Origin: Caulobacter sp. FWC26
GTDB taxonomy: Bacteria; Pseudomonadota; Alphaproteobacteria; Caulobacterales; Caulobacteraceae
NCBI RefSeq assembly: GCF_002742645.2
Contig: NZ_CP033875.1
Location: 1,900,001-1,964,000 of the forward strand
Reading direction: 5' to 3'
Length of the DNA: 64,000 nt
The notes beneath the pieces were generated by a model. The model saw only the letters and a program-made list of their open reading frames with translations. It made no database searches and had not been told where the DNA came from. How positions within the stretch are numbered: position 1 is the stretch's first letter; the number at the start of each line of letters is the position of its first letter. A program made the position numbers and the translations under genes. This document shows positions 48,557 through 57,444 of the stretch, one piece after another.

Positions 48557-49867
48557 TTGGCGATCCGGAAATGGGTGGCGGCGAGCGCCGTCGCGCTGCT
48601 TTTGGCGGGGGGAGCGCCGGGAGCCTGGGCGGAGACGAAGGCGCCGGCCATCGCCGCTGCTTCGCCTGAGAGCGCCGGGTTCTCGGCCGAAGGCCTTAGG
48701 AAGCTGGATACCCACATGCAGGGTCTGGTCGAAAAGGGCCACCTGCCTGGCGTGACCACCATGCTTGTCCGTCACGGCAAGGTCGTTAACTTTGAGGTCC
48801 ACGGCAAGAAGGGCTTCGACGGCCCGCCGATGACCAAGGACACGATCTTCCGAATCTACTCGCAGACCAAGCCGGTGACCGGCGTCGCGATGATGATCCT
48901 CTTTGAAGAGGGCAAGTGGACGCTGGACGATCCGGTCAGCAAGTTCATCCCCGAGTTCGCTAATCTTCGGGTGTTTAAGAGCGTGAACGCAGACGGGTCG
49001 TTCGAGACAGTTCCCGCCGAGCGCCCGCCGACCATGCGCGAACTGATGAGCCATTCGGCGGGCTTCGCCTATGGCCTCGTCCCCGACAATCCCCTCGACA
49101 AAGCCTACGCCGACAAGGTGCTGGGCGCGCGCTCGCGCGATGATTTCGTCAAGGCGATCGCCGAGATCCCGCTGGTGGATCAACCGGGCAAGCGCTGGAA
49201 GTACAGCATCGCCGTCGATATCCAGGGCCTGATCGTTGAAAAGCTGACCGGCATGTCGCTGGGCGACTTCATGAAGCAGCGCATCTTCGACCCGCTGAAG
49301 ATGAAGGACACGGGCTTCTGGCTGCCCGCCGAGAAGGCGGATCGACTGGCGTCGCTCTATCTCTGGAGCCCCAAGGTCAACAAGCTGGTCCCGGCGGATG
49401 GTTTTATGGTGCTGGACATCAGCAAGCCGCCCGTCATGGCGTCTGGCGGCGGCGGCCTCGTCTCGACCAACGCCGACTACGCCCGCTTTGCCCAGATGCT
49501 GCTGAACGGCGGTGAACTGGAGGGCGCGCGCATCCTGAAGCCCGAGACGGTCAAGCTGATGCGCACCAATGCGCTGAGCGACACGATCATGAATTCCAGC
49601 GAGCCGCCGTTCAACACGGCGCGCGGGCGCGGCTTCGGTCTCGACTTCGCCGTCGTGCTTGACAGCGCCAAGGCGGGTCCGCAGGGCGAGGGGACGTTTA
49701 GCTGGGGCGGCGCGGCCGGCACCTGGTTCTGGATCGACCCGAAGAACGATCTCTTCTTCCTCGGTATGATCCACATCCTCAACAAGGGCGGCGATCCGGC
49801 GATCAAGGACATCGACGATGACAGCGCCAAGCTTGTCTACGACGCCCTGATCGATCCGAAGAAATAA
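48557..49867 (+). CDS. Serine hydrolase of the beta-lactamase/esterase family, copy 2
   Basis: A 436-residue paralogue of the preceding gene. They share long near-identical stretches such as KPVTGVAMMILFEEGKW and RPPTMRELM. The signal peptide ends at about residue 25 (GAWAE). S102-Q-T-K105 and Y-S-I (RWKYSIAVD) give the active site. The TTG start at 48557 has GGGAGG seven bases upstream. It lies 101 bases after copy 1 and is probably a tandem duplication that has since diverged in substrate specificity. Confidence 0.85.
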   Translation: MAIRKWVAASAVALLLAGGAPGAWAETKAPAIAAASPESAGFSAEGLRKLDTHMQGLVEKGHLPGVTTMLVRHGKVVNFEVHGKKGFDGPPMTKDTIFRIYSQTKPVTGVAMMILFEEGKWTLDDPVSKFIPEFANLRVFKSVNADGSFETVPAERPPTMRELMSHSAGFAYGLVPDNPLDKAYADKVLGARSRDDFVKAIAEIPLVDQPGKRWKYSIAVDIQGLIVEKLTGMSLGDFMKQRIFDPLKMKDTGFWLPAEKADRLASLYLWSPKVNKLVPADGFMVLDISKPPVMASGGGGLVSTNADYARFAQMLLNGGELEGARILKPETVKLMRTNALSDTIMNSSEPPFNTARGRGFGLDFAVVLDSAKAGPQGEGTFSWGGAAGTWFWIDPKNDLFFLGMIHILNKGGDPAIKDIDDDSAKLVYDALIDPKK

Positions 49868-49883
49868 CACCTTCATCCGATTT

Positions 49884-49996
49884 CCCCGGCGAAAGCCGGG
49901 GCCCAGATTCAGTCTGAGCGATTTGGTCGCTCGCGCCGTTCTCCCGGCCAATGAGGAGAGGTCCCGTGTTCGATCTGGACCCCGGCTTTCGCCGGG
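49884..49996. repeat. Inverted repeat downstream of the serine-hydrolase pair
   Basis: Arms of 23 bases with one mismatch lie at 49885-49907 and 49974-49996. Each arm contains its own hairpin, CCCCGGC-GAAA-GCCGGGG (49884-49901) and its mirror near 49980-49996, so either a large cruciform or two small hairpins can form. The CCCGGCGAAAGCCGGGG core is that of a dispersed intergenic repeat. It lies between two same-strand genes. Confidence 0.7.
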
Positions 49997-50028
49997 TGAG
50001 GTCGGGGTGGGGTAAAAGGGAGGTGCTG

Positions 50029-50991
50029 ATGAAAGCCGCTGTCTATTACGAAACCGGTGCTCCCGACGTTCTGCGCTACGAGGATGTTCCGGATCCTGTC
50101 TGCCACGCCCAGGGCGTGGTCATCCGCGTCGAGGCGGTCAGCATTGAGGGCGGTGACACGCTCAATCGCGGCGGTGGCCAGATGGCGGGCGTGCCCCACA
50201 TCGTCGGCTACCAGGCGGCGGGCGAGATCGTCGAGGTCGGCGCCGAGGTCACCCACCTGAAGGTCGGCCAGAAGGTCGTGACGGTGAACGCCTTTGGCTC
50301 CCACGCCGAGCTGCGTTCGGTTCCGGCGCGCAACGCCTGGCCGATCCCTGAAGGCTTCGACCTCCATAAGGCCGCTGCGATCCCGGTGCCGTTCGGCACG
50401 GCGCATGAGTGCCTTTTCGGCGCCGGGCGACTGAAGGCCGGCGAGACGGTGCTGGTGCAGGCCGGCGCGGGCGCCGTGGGCCTAGCCGCTATCCAGCTGG
50501 CCAAGCAGGCTGGAGCCACTGTTCTCGCGTCGGCGTCCAACGATGAACGCCTGGAGCGCCTCAAGCCGTTCGGCATGGATCACGGGATCAACTATCGCCG
50601 CGACGATCTGGTCGAGCAGGTCATGAAGCTAACTGGCGGCAAGGGCGTCGATCTGGTCGTAGATCCCGTCGGCGGCGCGACCCTGCCGGGCAGCCTCGCG
50701 GCCTTGGGCTATCGCGGTCGCGTCTCGCTGGTGGGCAACGCAGGTCGCGAGCCGATGAAGGTCGATGTCGGCTCGCTGATGGGCGGCAATCGCAGCCTGA
50801 CCGGCGTGTTCCTGGGCGCCGAGATCATGACCGATCGCGTTCACGACATGATCCAGGACCTGATTGAGAAGGCCGCGCACGGCGAGCTTGAGGTCGTGAT
50901 CGACCGCACGTTCCCGCTGTCCGAGGCCGCCGCCGCCCACGCCTACATCGAAAGCCGCCAAGCCGTCGGCCGCGTGCTGCTCATTCCCTGA
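50029..50991 (+). CDS. Zinc-type alcohol dehydrogenase/quinone oxidoreductase family protein
   Basis: A 320-residue medium-chain dehydrogenase. The catalytic half opens MKAAVYYETGAPDVLRYEDV, and the Rossmann half has VQAGAGAVGLAAIQLAKQAG for NADPH. The zinc-ligand cysteines of true alcohol dehydrogenases are absent, so a quinone oxidoreductase type is more likely. AAAAGGGAGG lies upstream of the ATG. It precedes a nitronate monooxygenase and a short-chain dehydrogenase in the same direction. Confidence 0.82.
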   Translation: MKAAVYYETGAPDVLRYEDVPDPVCHAQGVVIRVEAVSIEGGDTLNRGGGQMAGVPHIVGYQAAGEIVEVGAEVTHLKVGQKVVTVNAFGSHAELRSVPARNAWPIPEGFDLHKAAAIPVPFGTAHECLFGAGRLKAGETVLVQAGAGAVGLAAIQLAKQAGATVLASASNDERLERLKPFGMDHGINYRRDDLVEQVMKLTGGKGVDLVVDPVGGATLPGSLAALGYRGRVSLVGNAGREPMKVDVGSLMGGNRSLTGVFLGAEIMTDRVHDMIQDLIEKAAHGELEVVIDRTFPLSEAAAAHAYIESRQAVGRVLLIP

Positions 50992-50999
50992 GGCTGATC

Positions 51000-51935
51000 A
51001 TGACCAACCGCGTGCTCGCCCATACCGGGGCGAAGTATCCGATCATCCAGGCCCCCATGGGCTGGATCGCTCGCTACCAACTGGCCAGCGCGGTCTCCCG
51101 CGCTGGCGGCCTGGGCATTATCGAGACCTCGTCCGGCGAGACCGAGAACTGCAAGGCCGAGATCACCAAGATGGCCGAGACCGGTTTGCCCTTCGGGGTG
51201 AACCTGCCGATCATGTTCCTCCGCGACGACGCCATGCTCCGCTTCGTCTGTGACAGCGGGGTCAAGTTCGTGACGACCTCGGCCGGCAGTCCCGCCAAGT
51301 TCATCGGCCCGCTCAAGGACGCCGGCATTGTCGTCTACCACGCCGTGCCGACCGTCGACGCGGCGGTCAAATGCGTCGAGGTCGGCGTTGATGGTCTCGT
51401 CGTCGAAGGCGCTGAAGGCGGCGGATTCAAGAACCCAGAGGAGGTCTCGACTCTGGTTCTGCTGCAGGCCATCCGTGAGAAGGTGGATGTGCCGCTCGTC
51501 GCCGCCGGCGGCATCTGCGACGGACGCGGCATGGCCGCCGCCTTCGCCCTCGGCGCCGAGGCCGTGCAGATGGGCACGCGCTTCGTCAGCTCGGCTGAGA
51601 GCCCTGTGCACGCCAACTACAAGGCTGCGATCACCGGGGCGAAGGAGACTGGCACCTGGGTTCTGAACAAGAAGGCCAGCCCCTGTATCCGGGCCATCAA
51701 ATCCGAGCTGACCAAGGAAATCTACGACGCTGGCGTCATGCCGCCGGACGTGCTGAAGAACATCCTCGGAGTCTATTTCGGCGGCGACATGGAGGCCGCC
51801 CCAGCCCTCGCTGGCCAGACCGTTGGCCTCATCAATGAGGTGAAGTCAGCCCAAGACATCATCGACGAGACCGTCGCCCAGTTTCATCAAATCACAGGGC
51901 GTCTCGGCGCCCTGGCCGCCAGTCGCGGCTTCTAG
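51000..51935 (+). CDS. Nitronate monooxygenase family FMN protein
   Basis: A 311-residue TIM-barrel flavoprotein of the NMO/2-nitropropane dioxygenase group. Landmarks: YPIIQAPMGWIA at the N terminus, VVEGAEGGGFKNPEEVST, VPLVAAGGICDGRGMAAAFA and QMGTRFVSSAES, which bind FMN phosphate. It lies nine bases after the oxidoreductase gene and 11 before the SDR gene. It could oxidise nitronates or act on an enoyl substrate, as some relatives do. Confidence 0.88.
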   Translation: MTNRVLAHTGAKYPIIQAPMGWIARYQLASAVSRAGGLGIIETSSGETENCKAEITKMAETGLPFGVNLPIMFLRDDAMLRFVCDSGVKFVTTSAGSPAKFIGPLKDAGIVVYHAVPTVDAAVKCVEVGVDGLVVEGAEGGGFKNPEEVSTLVLLQAIREKVDVPLVAAGGICDGRGMAAAFALGAEAVQMGTRFVSSAESPVHANYKAAITGAKETGTWVLNKKASPCIRAIKSELTKEIYDAGVMPPDVLKNILGVYFGGDMEAAPALAGQTVGLINEVKSAQDIIDETVAQFHQITGRLGALAASRGF

Positions 51936-51946
51936 AGGGTAAGACT

Positions 51947-52714
51947 ATGCAGAACCTGTTTTCGCTTGAGGGCCGCGTGGCTCTGGTCACCGGTGGCTCG
52001 CGCGGCATCGGCGCGATGATCGTCAAGGGCTTCCTGACCCACGGCGCCAAGCGCGTCTACATCACCGCCCGCAAGGCCGCCGCCTGCGACGCGGCCGCTG
52101 AGGAGCTGAGCCAGTATGGCGAATGCGTCTCGCTGCCGGGCGATATCTCCACCATGGAAGGCATCCAGGGGCTCGCCGCCCGCATCAAGGAACGCGAGCC
52201 CAAGCTCGACATCCTGGTCAACAACGCCGGCGCCGCCTGGGGCGCAGGCTTCGACGAGTTCCCCGAGAGCGGTTGGGACAAGACGGTCGACCTGAACATG
52301 AAGACGCCGTTCTTCCTGACCCAGGCCCTGATCGGCGAACTGCGGGCGGCGGCCAAGGACCGGGTGGCCAAGGTGATCAACATCGCCTCGATCGACGGCC
52401 AGTCGGTCACCAAGGACGAGACCTATCCCTATGGCGCGTCCAAGGCGGGTCTGCTGCACATGACCAAGCGCATGGCCCTGCGTCTGGCGCCCGAGAACAT
52501 CGCGGTCAGCTGCATCGCGCCGGGCGCCTTCGCCTCGGACATGAACAAGGTGGCGCGCGACCACGCCGACGCCGTCGCCAAGATGATCCCGGCCGGCCGC
52601 ATCGGCGAGGCCGAGGACATGGCGGGCGCGGCCATTTATCTGGCCTCGCGGGCGGGGGACTATGTGGTGGGTGGCGCGGTGACGGTCGACGGCGGCGTCA
52701 GCTTCGCGCGATAG
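51947..52714 (+). CDS. Short-chain dehydrogenase/reductase
   Basis: A 255-residue SDR. The cofactor loop VTGGSRGIGAMI, the NNAGAAWG strand, the catalytic serine region INIASIDGQ and YPYGASKAGLL (YxxxK) are complete. The C terminus has the VVGGAVTVDGGVSFA ending common in 3-oxoacyl-ACP-reductase-like enzymes. It closes a run of three oxidoreductase genes that may serve one pathway. Confidence 0.88.
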   Translation: MQNLFSLEGRVALVTGGSRGIGAMIVKGFLTHGAKRVYITARKAAACDAAAEELSQYGECVSLPGDISTMEGIQGLAARIKEREPKLDILVNNAGAAWGAGFDEFPESGWDKTVDLNMKTPFFLTQALIGELRAAAKDRVAKVINIASIDGQSVTKDETYPYGASKAGLLHMTKRMALRLAPENIAVSCIAPGAFASDMNKVARDHADAVAKMIPAGRIGEAEDMAGAAIYLASRAGDYVVGGAVTVDGGVSFAR

Positions 52715-52722
52715 GCCTCACG

Positions 52723-52749
52723 GCTCCCCGTCCCGCAGGGGCGGGGAGC
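52723..52749. terminator. Bidirectional hairpin between SDR and bpt
   Basis: GCTCCCCG (52723-52730) pairs with CGGGGAGC (52742-52749), with further pairing inside the loop. It lies nine bases after the SDR stop and four before the bpt stop, between convergent genes. GCCTTTA follows the right arm. This is the best terminator-like structure in the window. Confidence 0.65.
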
Positions 52750-52753
52750 GCCT

Positions 52754-53593
52754 TTACTCCAGATCCTCGATCTCCGCCGGTTCGGCGTCGCTGAGGGGCA
52801 GGTCGCAGGCGTCCTTGAGGGCGCCAGGACTGCGCGGCGCGCGCGCGCCGCGCTCACGGGCCGACATCAAAGACCAACCGCCAGGCTTCAGGATCTCCAG
52901 CGGCGAGAAACGGGCCTTGTAGGCCATCTTCTCGCTGCCCGGCACCCAGTAGCCCAGATAGACGTAGGGTAGGGCGTTCTGCTGCGCCTGCACGATGTGG
53001 TCGAGAATGATGAACGAGCCGAAGCTGCGGCGCGGCTGGTCCGGTTCATAGAAGCTGTAGACCAGGGACAGGCCGTCGGCGAGCATGTCGACCAGCACGC
53101 AGGCGACGAGATCGCCAGGGCCGCGATCGACCGACTTGCGCCGGTACTCGATCAGATGCGTGCGGACCGCCGTATCCTCGACCATCGCAACATAATCGGG
53201 CCAGGTCATCTCGGCCATGCCGCCGTCGGCGTGGCGGGCCAAGAGATAGCGCCGCAACAGTTCGAACTGCTCAAGAGTCGCCTCGGCCTCGACCCAATGG
53301 CGTTCCAGGTCGTCGTTGCGATTGAGGATCTTCCGCTCGGATCGCGACAGAACGTATTCAGCGGCTGGCGCGCGGGCGGACTGGCAGGCGCGACAGGTTT
53401 CGCAGGCCGGGCGATAGGCGATGTTCTGCGAACGGCGGAAGCCGACCTGTGTCAGGCTGTCATTTACGATCGGTCCGTCTGACAGGGGAAGGTGCGCGAA
53501 CACCTTCCGCTCTTCACGACCGGGCAGGTAAGGGCAAGGCGTGGGCGCCGTCAGAAAGAACCGAAGCTGTCGCGTCGGAAAATGCTGCGTCAC
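52754..53593 (-). CDS. bpt: Aspartate/glutamate leucyltransferase
   Basis: A 279-residue tRNA-protein transferase of the N-degron pathway, adding leucine to proteins starting with Asp or Glu for ClpAP degradation. The ATE-type N-terminal domain has FRRSQNIAYRPACETCRACQSAR with the conserved cysteines, and the C-terminal GNAT-like domain shows SLVYSFYEPD and RRSFGSFIILDHI. It converges with the SDR gene and is followed at a short gap by motB, whose transcription is in the same direction. Confidence 0.9.
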   Translation of the reverse strand: MTQHFPTRQLRFFLTAPTPCPYLPGREERKVFAHLPLSDGPIVNDSLTQVGFRRSQNIAYRPACETCRACQSARAPAAEYVLSRSERKILNRNDDLERHWVEAEATLEQFELLRRYLLARHADGGMAEMTWPDYVAMVEDTAVRTHLIEYRRKSVDRGPGDLVACVLVDMLADGLSLVYSFYEPDQPRRSFGSFIILDHIVQAQQNALPYVYLGYWVPGSEKMAYKARFSPLEILKPGGWSLMSARERGARAPRSPGALKDACDLPLSDAEPAEIEDLE

Positions 53594-53692
53594 GTCCGGC
53601 CAGTTCCCTTCATCTTGTTGCGGCTCAGAACGAGATTAGGGGGCATAGCGTTTCGATGCGCAAGCTTCACGCAAGCGCGGCGCGGCGAACGG

Positions 53693-54592
53693 TCACAGTC
53701 CGTCGGGCAGAACGGGCTTTTCGCGCAGGAGAACGATCGAAATCCGGCGGTTGCCCGCCAGGGTCGGATCGTCTGCGTAAAGCGGCTCCGAGTTGGCCTT
53801 GCCGGACACCTGATAGATGCGGTCGTCATCGACGCCCGCGCCGCGAAGAATCTGCCGTGAAGCGTCCGCGCGTTGCGCTGAAAGGGCCCAGTCGCCGTCC
53901 TGCTTCTTGCCATACGCGTTGGCGCTGGTGTGACCCGAGATCGTCACACGGTTCGGCAGTTGGTTGATCACCTTGGCCACGGCGCGGAGCAGGATCCGCG
54001 TGCGGTCATTCGGCTCCTTGGAGTTTTCCTTGAACATCGCGCGACCTTCCTGGTCGACCAACTGGATGCGCAAGCCTTCCGGCGTCTGGTCGATCAGGAT
54101 CTGCTTCGAGAGCTCCGCGAGCTCGGGCATATCCTGCAGCGACTGGCGCAAGGACTGGGCGGCCGAGGCGAAGCTGTCCTGTTCCTTCTTGGCCAGGGCG
54201 TCGCGAAGCGCCTGCTCGCTAGCGGAGTCCAGATTGGCGCTCTCGCTGCTCTGCGCGTCCTTGCTCACGTCCTGCGGGGCTTCGGGGGCCATCTGCTGAA
54301 CGACCGAGAGCTTGCCGTCGGCCTTGGCGCCGTCATCGCCGAGCGAGGTGCCGCCCAAGATGCCGCCGGAGCCGCTAGTGGTGGACGAGATCGAGGCCGG
54401 CGCGAAATAGTCGGCGATGCCCTGCTTCTGCTCGGGGCTGGTCGTGTTGAGCAGCCACATCAGCAGAAAGAACGCCATCATCGCCGTCACGAAGTCGGCA
54501 TAGGCCACCTTCCAGGCGCCGCCATGGTGACCATGGCCGCCGCCCTTCTTGACCTTCTTGATGATGATCGGCTGTTCGCTGTTGACCGCCAT
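53693..54592 (-). CDS. motB: Flagellar motor protein MotB
   Basis: A 299-residue stator protein. The single membrane helix carries the proton-binding D33 (VAYADFVTAMMAFFLLMWLL), followed by a plug segment TSPEQKQGIADYF. A linker rich in Asp, Lys and Ser precedes the OmpA-like peptidoglycan-binding domain (about 200-290: VTISGHTSANA and NRRISIVLL). No motA is adjacent, so it is an orphan stator gene, as I recall for C. crescentus. Three TTAA motifs lie directly upstream. Confidence 0.94.
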   Translation of the reverse strand: MAVNSEQPIIIKKVKKGGGHGHHGGAWKVAYADFVTAMMAFFLLMWLLNTTSPEQKQGIADYFAPASISSTTSGSGGILGGTSLGDDGAKADGKLSVVQQMAPEAPQDVSKDAQSSESANLDSASEQALRDALAKKEQDSFASAAQSLRQSLQDMPELAELSKQILIDQTPEGLRIQLVDQEGRAMFKENSKEPNDRTRILLRAVAKVINQLPNRVTISGHTSANAYGKKQDGDWALSAQRADASRQILRGAGVDDDRIYQVSGKANSEPLYADDPTLAGNRRISIVLLREKPVLPDGL

Positions 54593-54597
54593 CGTGC

Positions 54598-54617
54598 TTA
54601 AGCCTGCTTAACCTTAA
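54598..54617 (-). promoter_or_regulatory. Cluster of TTAA half-sites upstream of motB
   Basis: TTAA occurs at 54598-54601, 54608-54611 and 54614-54617, in GC-rich sequence just before the motB start. The middle copy reads TTAACC, matching the CtrA half-site. The spacing of the first two is six bases, not the seven of the consensus TTAA-N7-TTAA, so CtrA binding is only suggested. Confidence 0.35.
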
Positions 54618-54706
54618 GCCCGCAACCTGCCCAAAGGTCGTTAAGATGGGGTTGCCGGAACAGTCGTTGCGCGCTTTATCCGAGCCTTCTTTTTAGGAGC
54701 AGCGGT

Positions 54707-55567
54707 ATGAAGACGGCGTTTATCGGCATGGGCGTGATGGGCTTCCCGATGGCCGGTCACCTGAAGGCCGCTGGCCATGAGGTCGCCGTCTACAACCGCT
54801 CCCCGGAAAAGGCCCGTCGCTGGGCCGAACAGCACGGCGGACGGGCGTTTGAGACCATTGCCGAGGCCGTGGCTGGCGCCGAGGTGGTGCTCCTGTGCGT
54901 GGGCAATGACGACGATGTCCGCGACGTCGTGGCGCAGGTCCTGCCGGCCATGGCCGAAGGCGGCGTCATCGTCGATCATACGACCACCTCGGCCAAGGTG
55001 GCGCGGGAGATGGCTGCGCTGGCGGCGCAAAGCGGCCGTGCGTTCGTCGACGCGCCCGTGTCTGGCGGCCAAGCCGGCGCGGAGAACGGCCAGTTGACGA
55101 TCATGGCGGGCGGCGAACAGGCGGCCTATGACCGGGTCCTGCCGGTGATCGAGGTCTACGCCAAGGCTGTGCGGCGCATGGGCGAGGTCGGCGCTGGCCA
55201 ACTGACCAAGATGTGCAACCAGATCGCTATCGCCGGCGTCGTCCAGGGTGTCGCTGAGGCGCTGCACTTCGCCAAGCACGCCGGTCTGCCGACCGACGAT
55301 GTGCTAGCGGCGATCTCCAAGGGCTCGGCTCAGTCGTGGCAGATGGAAAACCGCTGGCCGACCATGGCGCAGGGCAAGTTCGATTTCGGCTTCGCGGTCG
55401 ACTGGATGCGCAAGGATCTCGGGATCGCCCTGGACGAAGCGCGCACGAACGGCGCCAAGCTGCCCGCCACAGCCCTGATCGATCAGTTCTACGCCGAGGT
55501 CCAGGCGATGGGCGGCAACCGTTGGGATACGTCCAGCCTGGTCGCTCGCCTCGAGAAGGACCGTTAA
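54707..55567 (+). CDS. NAD(P)-dependent beta-hydroxyacid dehydrogenase
   Basis: A 286-residue protein like 3-hydroxyisobutyrate dehydrogenase. FIGMGVMGFPMAGHLKAAGH is the cofactor loop, VDAPVSGGQAGAENGQLTIM the substrate-binding block and GAGQLTKMCNQI the catalytic lysine region. Substrates in the family include 3-hydroxyisobutyrate, tartronate semialdehyde and glyoxylate. AGGAG precedes the ATG. It overlaps the stop of the convergent bioD gene by four bases and is divergent from motB. Confidence 0.88.
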   Translation: MKTAFIGMGVMGFPMAGHLKAAGHEVAVYNRSPEKARRWAEQHGGRAFETIAEAVAGAEVVLLCVGNDDDVRDVVAQVLPAMAEGGVIVDHTTTSAKVAREMAALAAQSGRAFVDAPVSGGQAGAENGQLTIMAGGEQAAYDRVLPVIEVYAKAVRRMGEVGAGQLTKMCNQIAIAGVVQGVAEALHFAKHAGLPTDDVLAAISKGSAQSWQMENRWPTMAQGKFDFGFAVDWMRKDLGIALDEARTNGAKLPATALIDQFYAEVQAMGGNRWDTSSLVARLEKDR

Positions 55568-56223
55568 GCCGCGAGCAGGTCGACCAGCGCATCGGCTCCC
55601 CAACACCCGGTGCGCGGCGCGCTTAGGATCGGCGCGTGATGTTCGAACGCGCGGAGCAGGTCCAGGGTTTGATCCAGGTCGGGGGCTTCCAGGCTTTCGC
55701 TTACCACGACCGCCGCGACGGCCAGGCCCCGCGCGCGAACAACTTCAAGCGCCGTCAGCAGGTGGCTGGCCGTGCCCAGATAGCTGCCCGCGATCAGCAG
55801 TACGGGCAGCCCAAGGGCGGCCATGAGGTCGAGGTTGGTCGCATGGTCGGTCATGGGCGACATCACTCCGCCCGCGCCTTCGATGAGGGCGAGGTCCACA
55901 TCGCGTTCGGCAAGCCATTGTCGGCAGTCGGCGATGAGGTCGTCCATGCGCAGGGCGTCGCCTTCCAGCCGTGCGGCCAGGTTCGGAGCCAAGGGCGCTC
56001 TGTAGCGACGCGGAGACACTTCGGGCCAGGCTTGGGGGCGGCCCAGGGCGGACGCCAGCCGGGCCGGATCGCTGTCGTCGGGCGCTTCGGGGTCAAAGCC
56101 GCTGACCACGGGCTTGAAGGCGTCGACCCTCAGGCCTCGTGCGCGCGCCGCTTCCAGCAAGGCGCACGCCACATGGGTCTTGCCGAGATCGGTTCCCGTG
56201 CCGGCGACGAAAAACGCTTTCAC
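55564..56223 (-). CDS. bioD: Dethiobiotin synthase
   Basis: A 219-residue enzyme closing the ureido ring of dethiobiotin from 7,8-diaminopelargonate, CO2 and ATP. FVAGTGTDLGKTHVACAL is the P-loop and FKPVVSGFD the substrate-binding lysine; IEGAGGVMSPM is a second conserved loop. The start overlaps the bioF stop by four bases, so bioF and bioD are coupled. Confidence 0.95.
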   Translation of the reverse strand: MKAFFVAGTGTDLGKTHVACALLEAARARGLRVDAFKPVVSGFDPEAPDDSDPARLASALGRPQAWPEVSPRRYRAPLAPNLAARLEGDALRMDDLIADCRQWLAERDVDLALIEGAGGVMSPMTDHATNLDLMAALGLPVLLIAGSYLGTASHLLTALEVVRARGLAVAAVVVSESLEAPDLDQTLDLLRAFEHHAPILSAPRTGCWGADALVDLLAA

Positions 56224-57374
56224 GAAACAGCTTCCCGCAAGGCGGCGATAGCATCGGCCAGCCGGATGACATCCTCGTCGTTGTGGGCGGCGCTGAACGC
56301 GATCCGCAGGCGCGCCGTTCCTTCCGGAACCGTCGGCGGACGGATCGCGATAACGAGGAACCCTTGCTCCTGGAGTTTCGCCGAAGCGGCGAGGGCGCTT
56401 TCCGCCGAGCCCAGGATGACGGGCGCGATCGGGCTGCGGGCCTCCGGCAGCTGAAGCCGGCGGGTGAATAGCCGAGCCTTGGCTAGCGGCGCCTCGGTCA
56501 TGGCCGGATCAGCCTCGATCAAATCCAGCGCCGCCAGGGCCGCGGCGACGGAGGCGGGGGGGAGGCCTGTGGCGTAGACCAAGGTTCGCGCGCGGGTCTT
56601 CAGCAGGTCGACCACCGCCTGGGAGCCGCACAGATAGCCGCCATACGAGCCGAGCGCCTTCGACAGCGTGCCCATCTGCAGCGGGATTTTCGCAGCCGGA
56701 AAAAGCGCGCCCGAGCCGCGCCCGCCGGCGAGAACCCCCACGCCATGCGCGTCGTCGCTCAGCAGCCAAGCGTCGTGTCGCTGGCAGAGATCAGACAACA
56801 CGTCGAGCGGCGCGATGTCGCCGTCCATCGAGAAGACGCCATCCGTCGCGACAAGGGCGTGGCGCGCCGCAGCGCGCTCTGCCGTGAGCAGGCGTTCGAG
56901 ATCCGCCGGATCGTTGTGAGCGAACTTCACGACCTTGGCGCCGGACAACTGCGCGCCCGCCCAGATGCAGGCGTGGGCCAGGGCGTCGACCAGCACGACA
57001 TCGCCGGGACCGACCAGGGTCGGAATGACGCCGGTGTTGGCGAGGTATCCAGAGCCGAAGACGCAAGCCGCTTCGGTCCCCTTCAGCCGCGCCAGCCGCT
57101 TCTCAAGGTCGGACAGCAGGGGGTGATCGCCGGTGACAAGCCGCGAGGCCGCCGCGCCGGCGCCGTAGTTCAGCGCCGCCTCAGCCGCCGCAGCGCGAAC
57201 CGACGGGTGCTGCGAGAGGTTCAGATAGTCGTTGCAGGAAAACGAGATCAGTCGCTTGCCGTCGCGCTCGACCACCGCGCCGTCGTAGCGGCGGGTCGGG
57301 GACAGGCGTCGCCTGAGGCTCTTTACGTCGAGGGCCGCCAGCTTTTGGCTGGCGAAGGCGTCGAGGCTCCGCAT
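56220..57374 (-). CDS. bioF: 8-amino-7-oxononanoate synthase
   Basis: A 384-residue PLP enzyme that condenses pimeloyl-ACP or CoA with alanine. LISFSCNDYLNLSQHP, DDAHGVGVLAGGRGSG and the PLP lysine in MGTLSKALGSYGG are diagnostic. The start at 57374 is chosen because GGAAAGGGAA stands just before it on the minus strand. It is divergent from bioA across 70 bases, and overlaps bioD. Confidence 0.95.
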   Translation of the reverse strand: MRSLDAFASQKLAALDVKSLRRRLSPTRRYDGAVVERDGKRLISFSCNDYLNLSQHPSVRAAAAEAALNYGAGAAASRLVTGDHPLLSDLEKRLARLKGTEAACVFGSGYLANTGVIPTLVGPGDVVLVDALAHACIWAGAQLSGAKVVKFAHNDPADLERLLTAERAAARHALVATDGVFSMDGDIAPLDVLSDLCQRHDAWLLSDDAHGVGVLAGGRGSGALFPAAKIPLQMGTLSKALGSYGGYLCGSQAVVDLLKTRARTLVYATGLPPASVAAALAALDLIEADPAMTEAPLAKARLFTRRLQLPEARSPIAPVILGSAESALAASAKLQEQGFLVIAIRPPTVPEGTARLRIAFSAAHNDEDVIRLADAIAALREAVS

Positions 57375-57444
57375 GTCATTTCCCTTTCCGACGATGGAGC
57401 CGGGGGATAGGCAAGGCGCCCCGAGTCCGCAAACGGAAAGCGTC

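Noticed and set aside
57375..57444. Inverted CTTTCCG/CGGAAAG between bioF and bioA as a biotin-repressor operator
   Set aside because: The arms coincide with the ribosome binding sites of the two divergent genes and do not match the BioR consensus.
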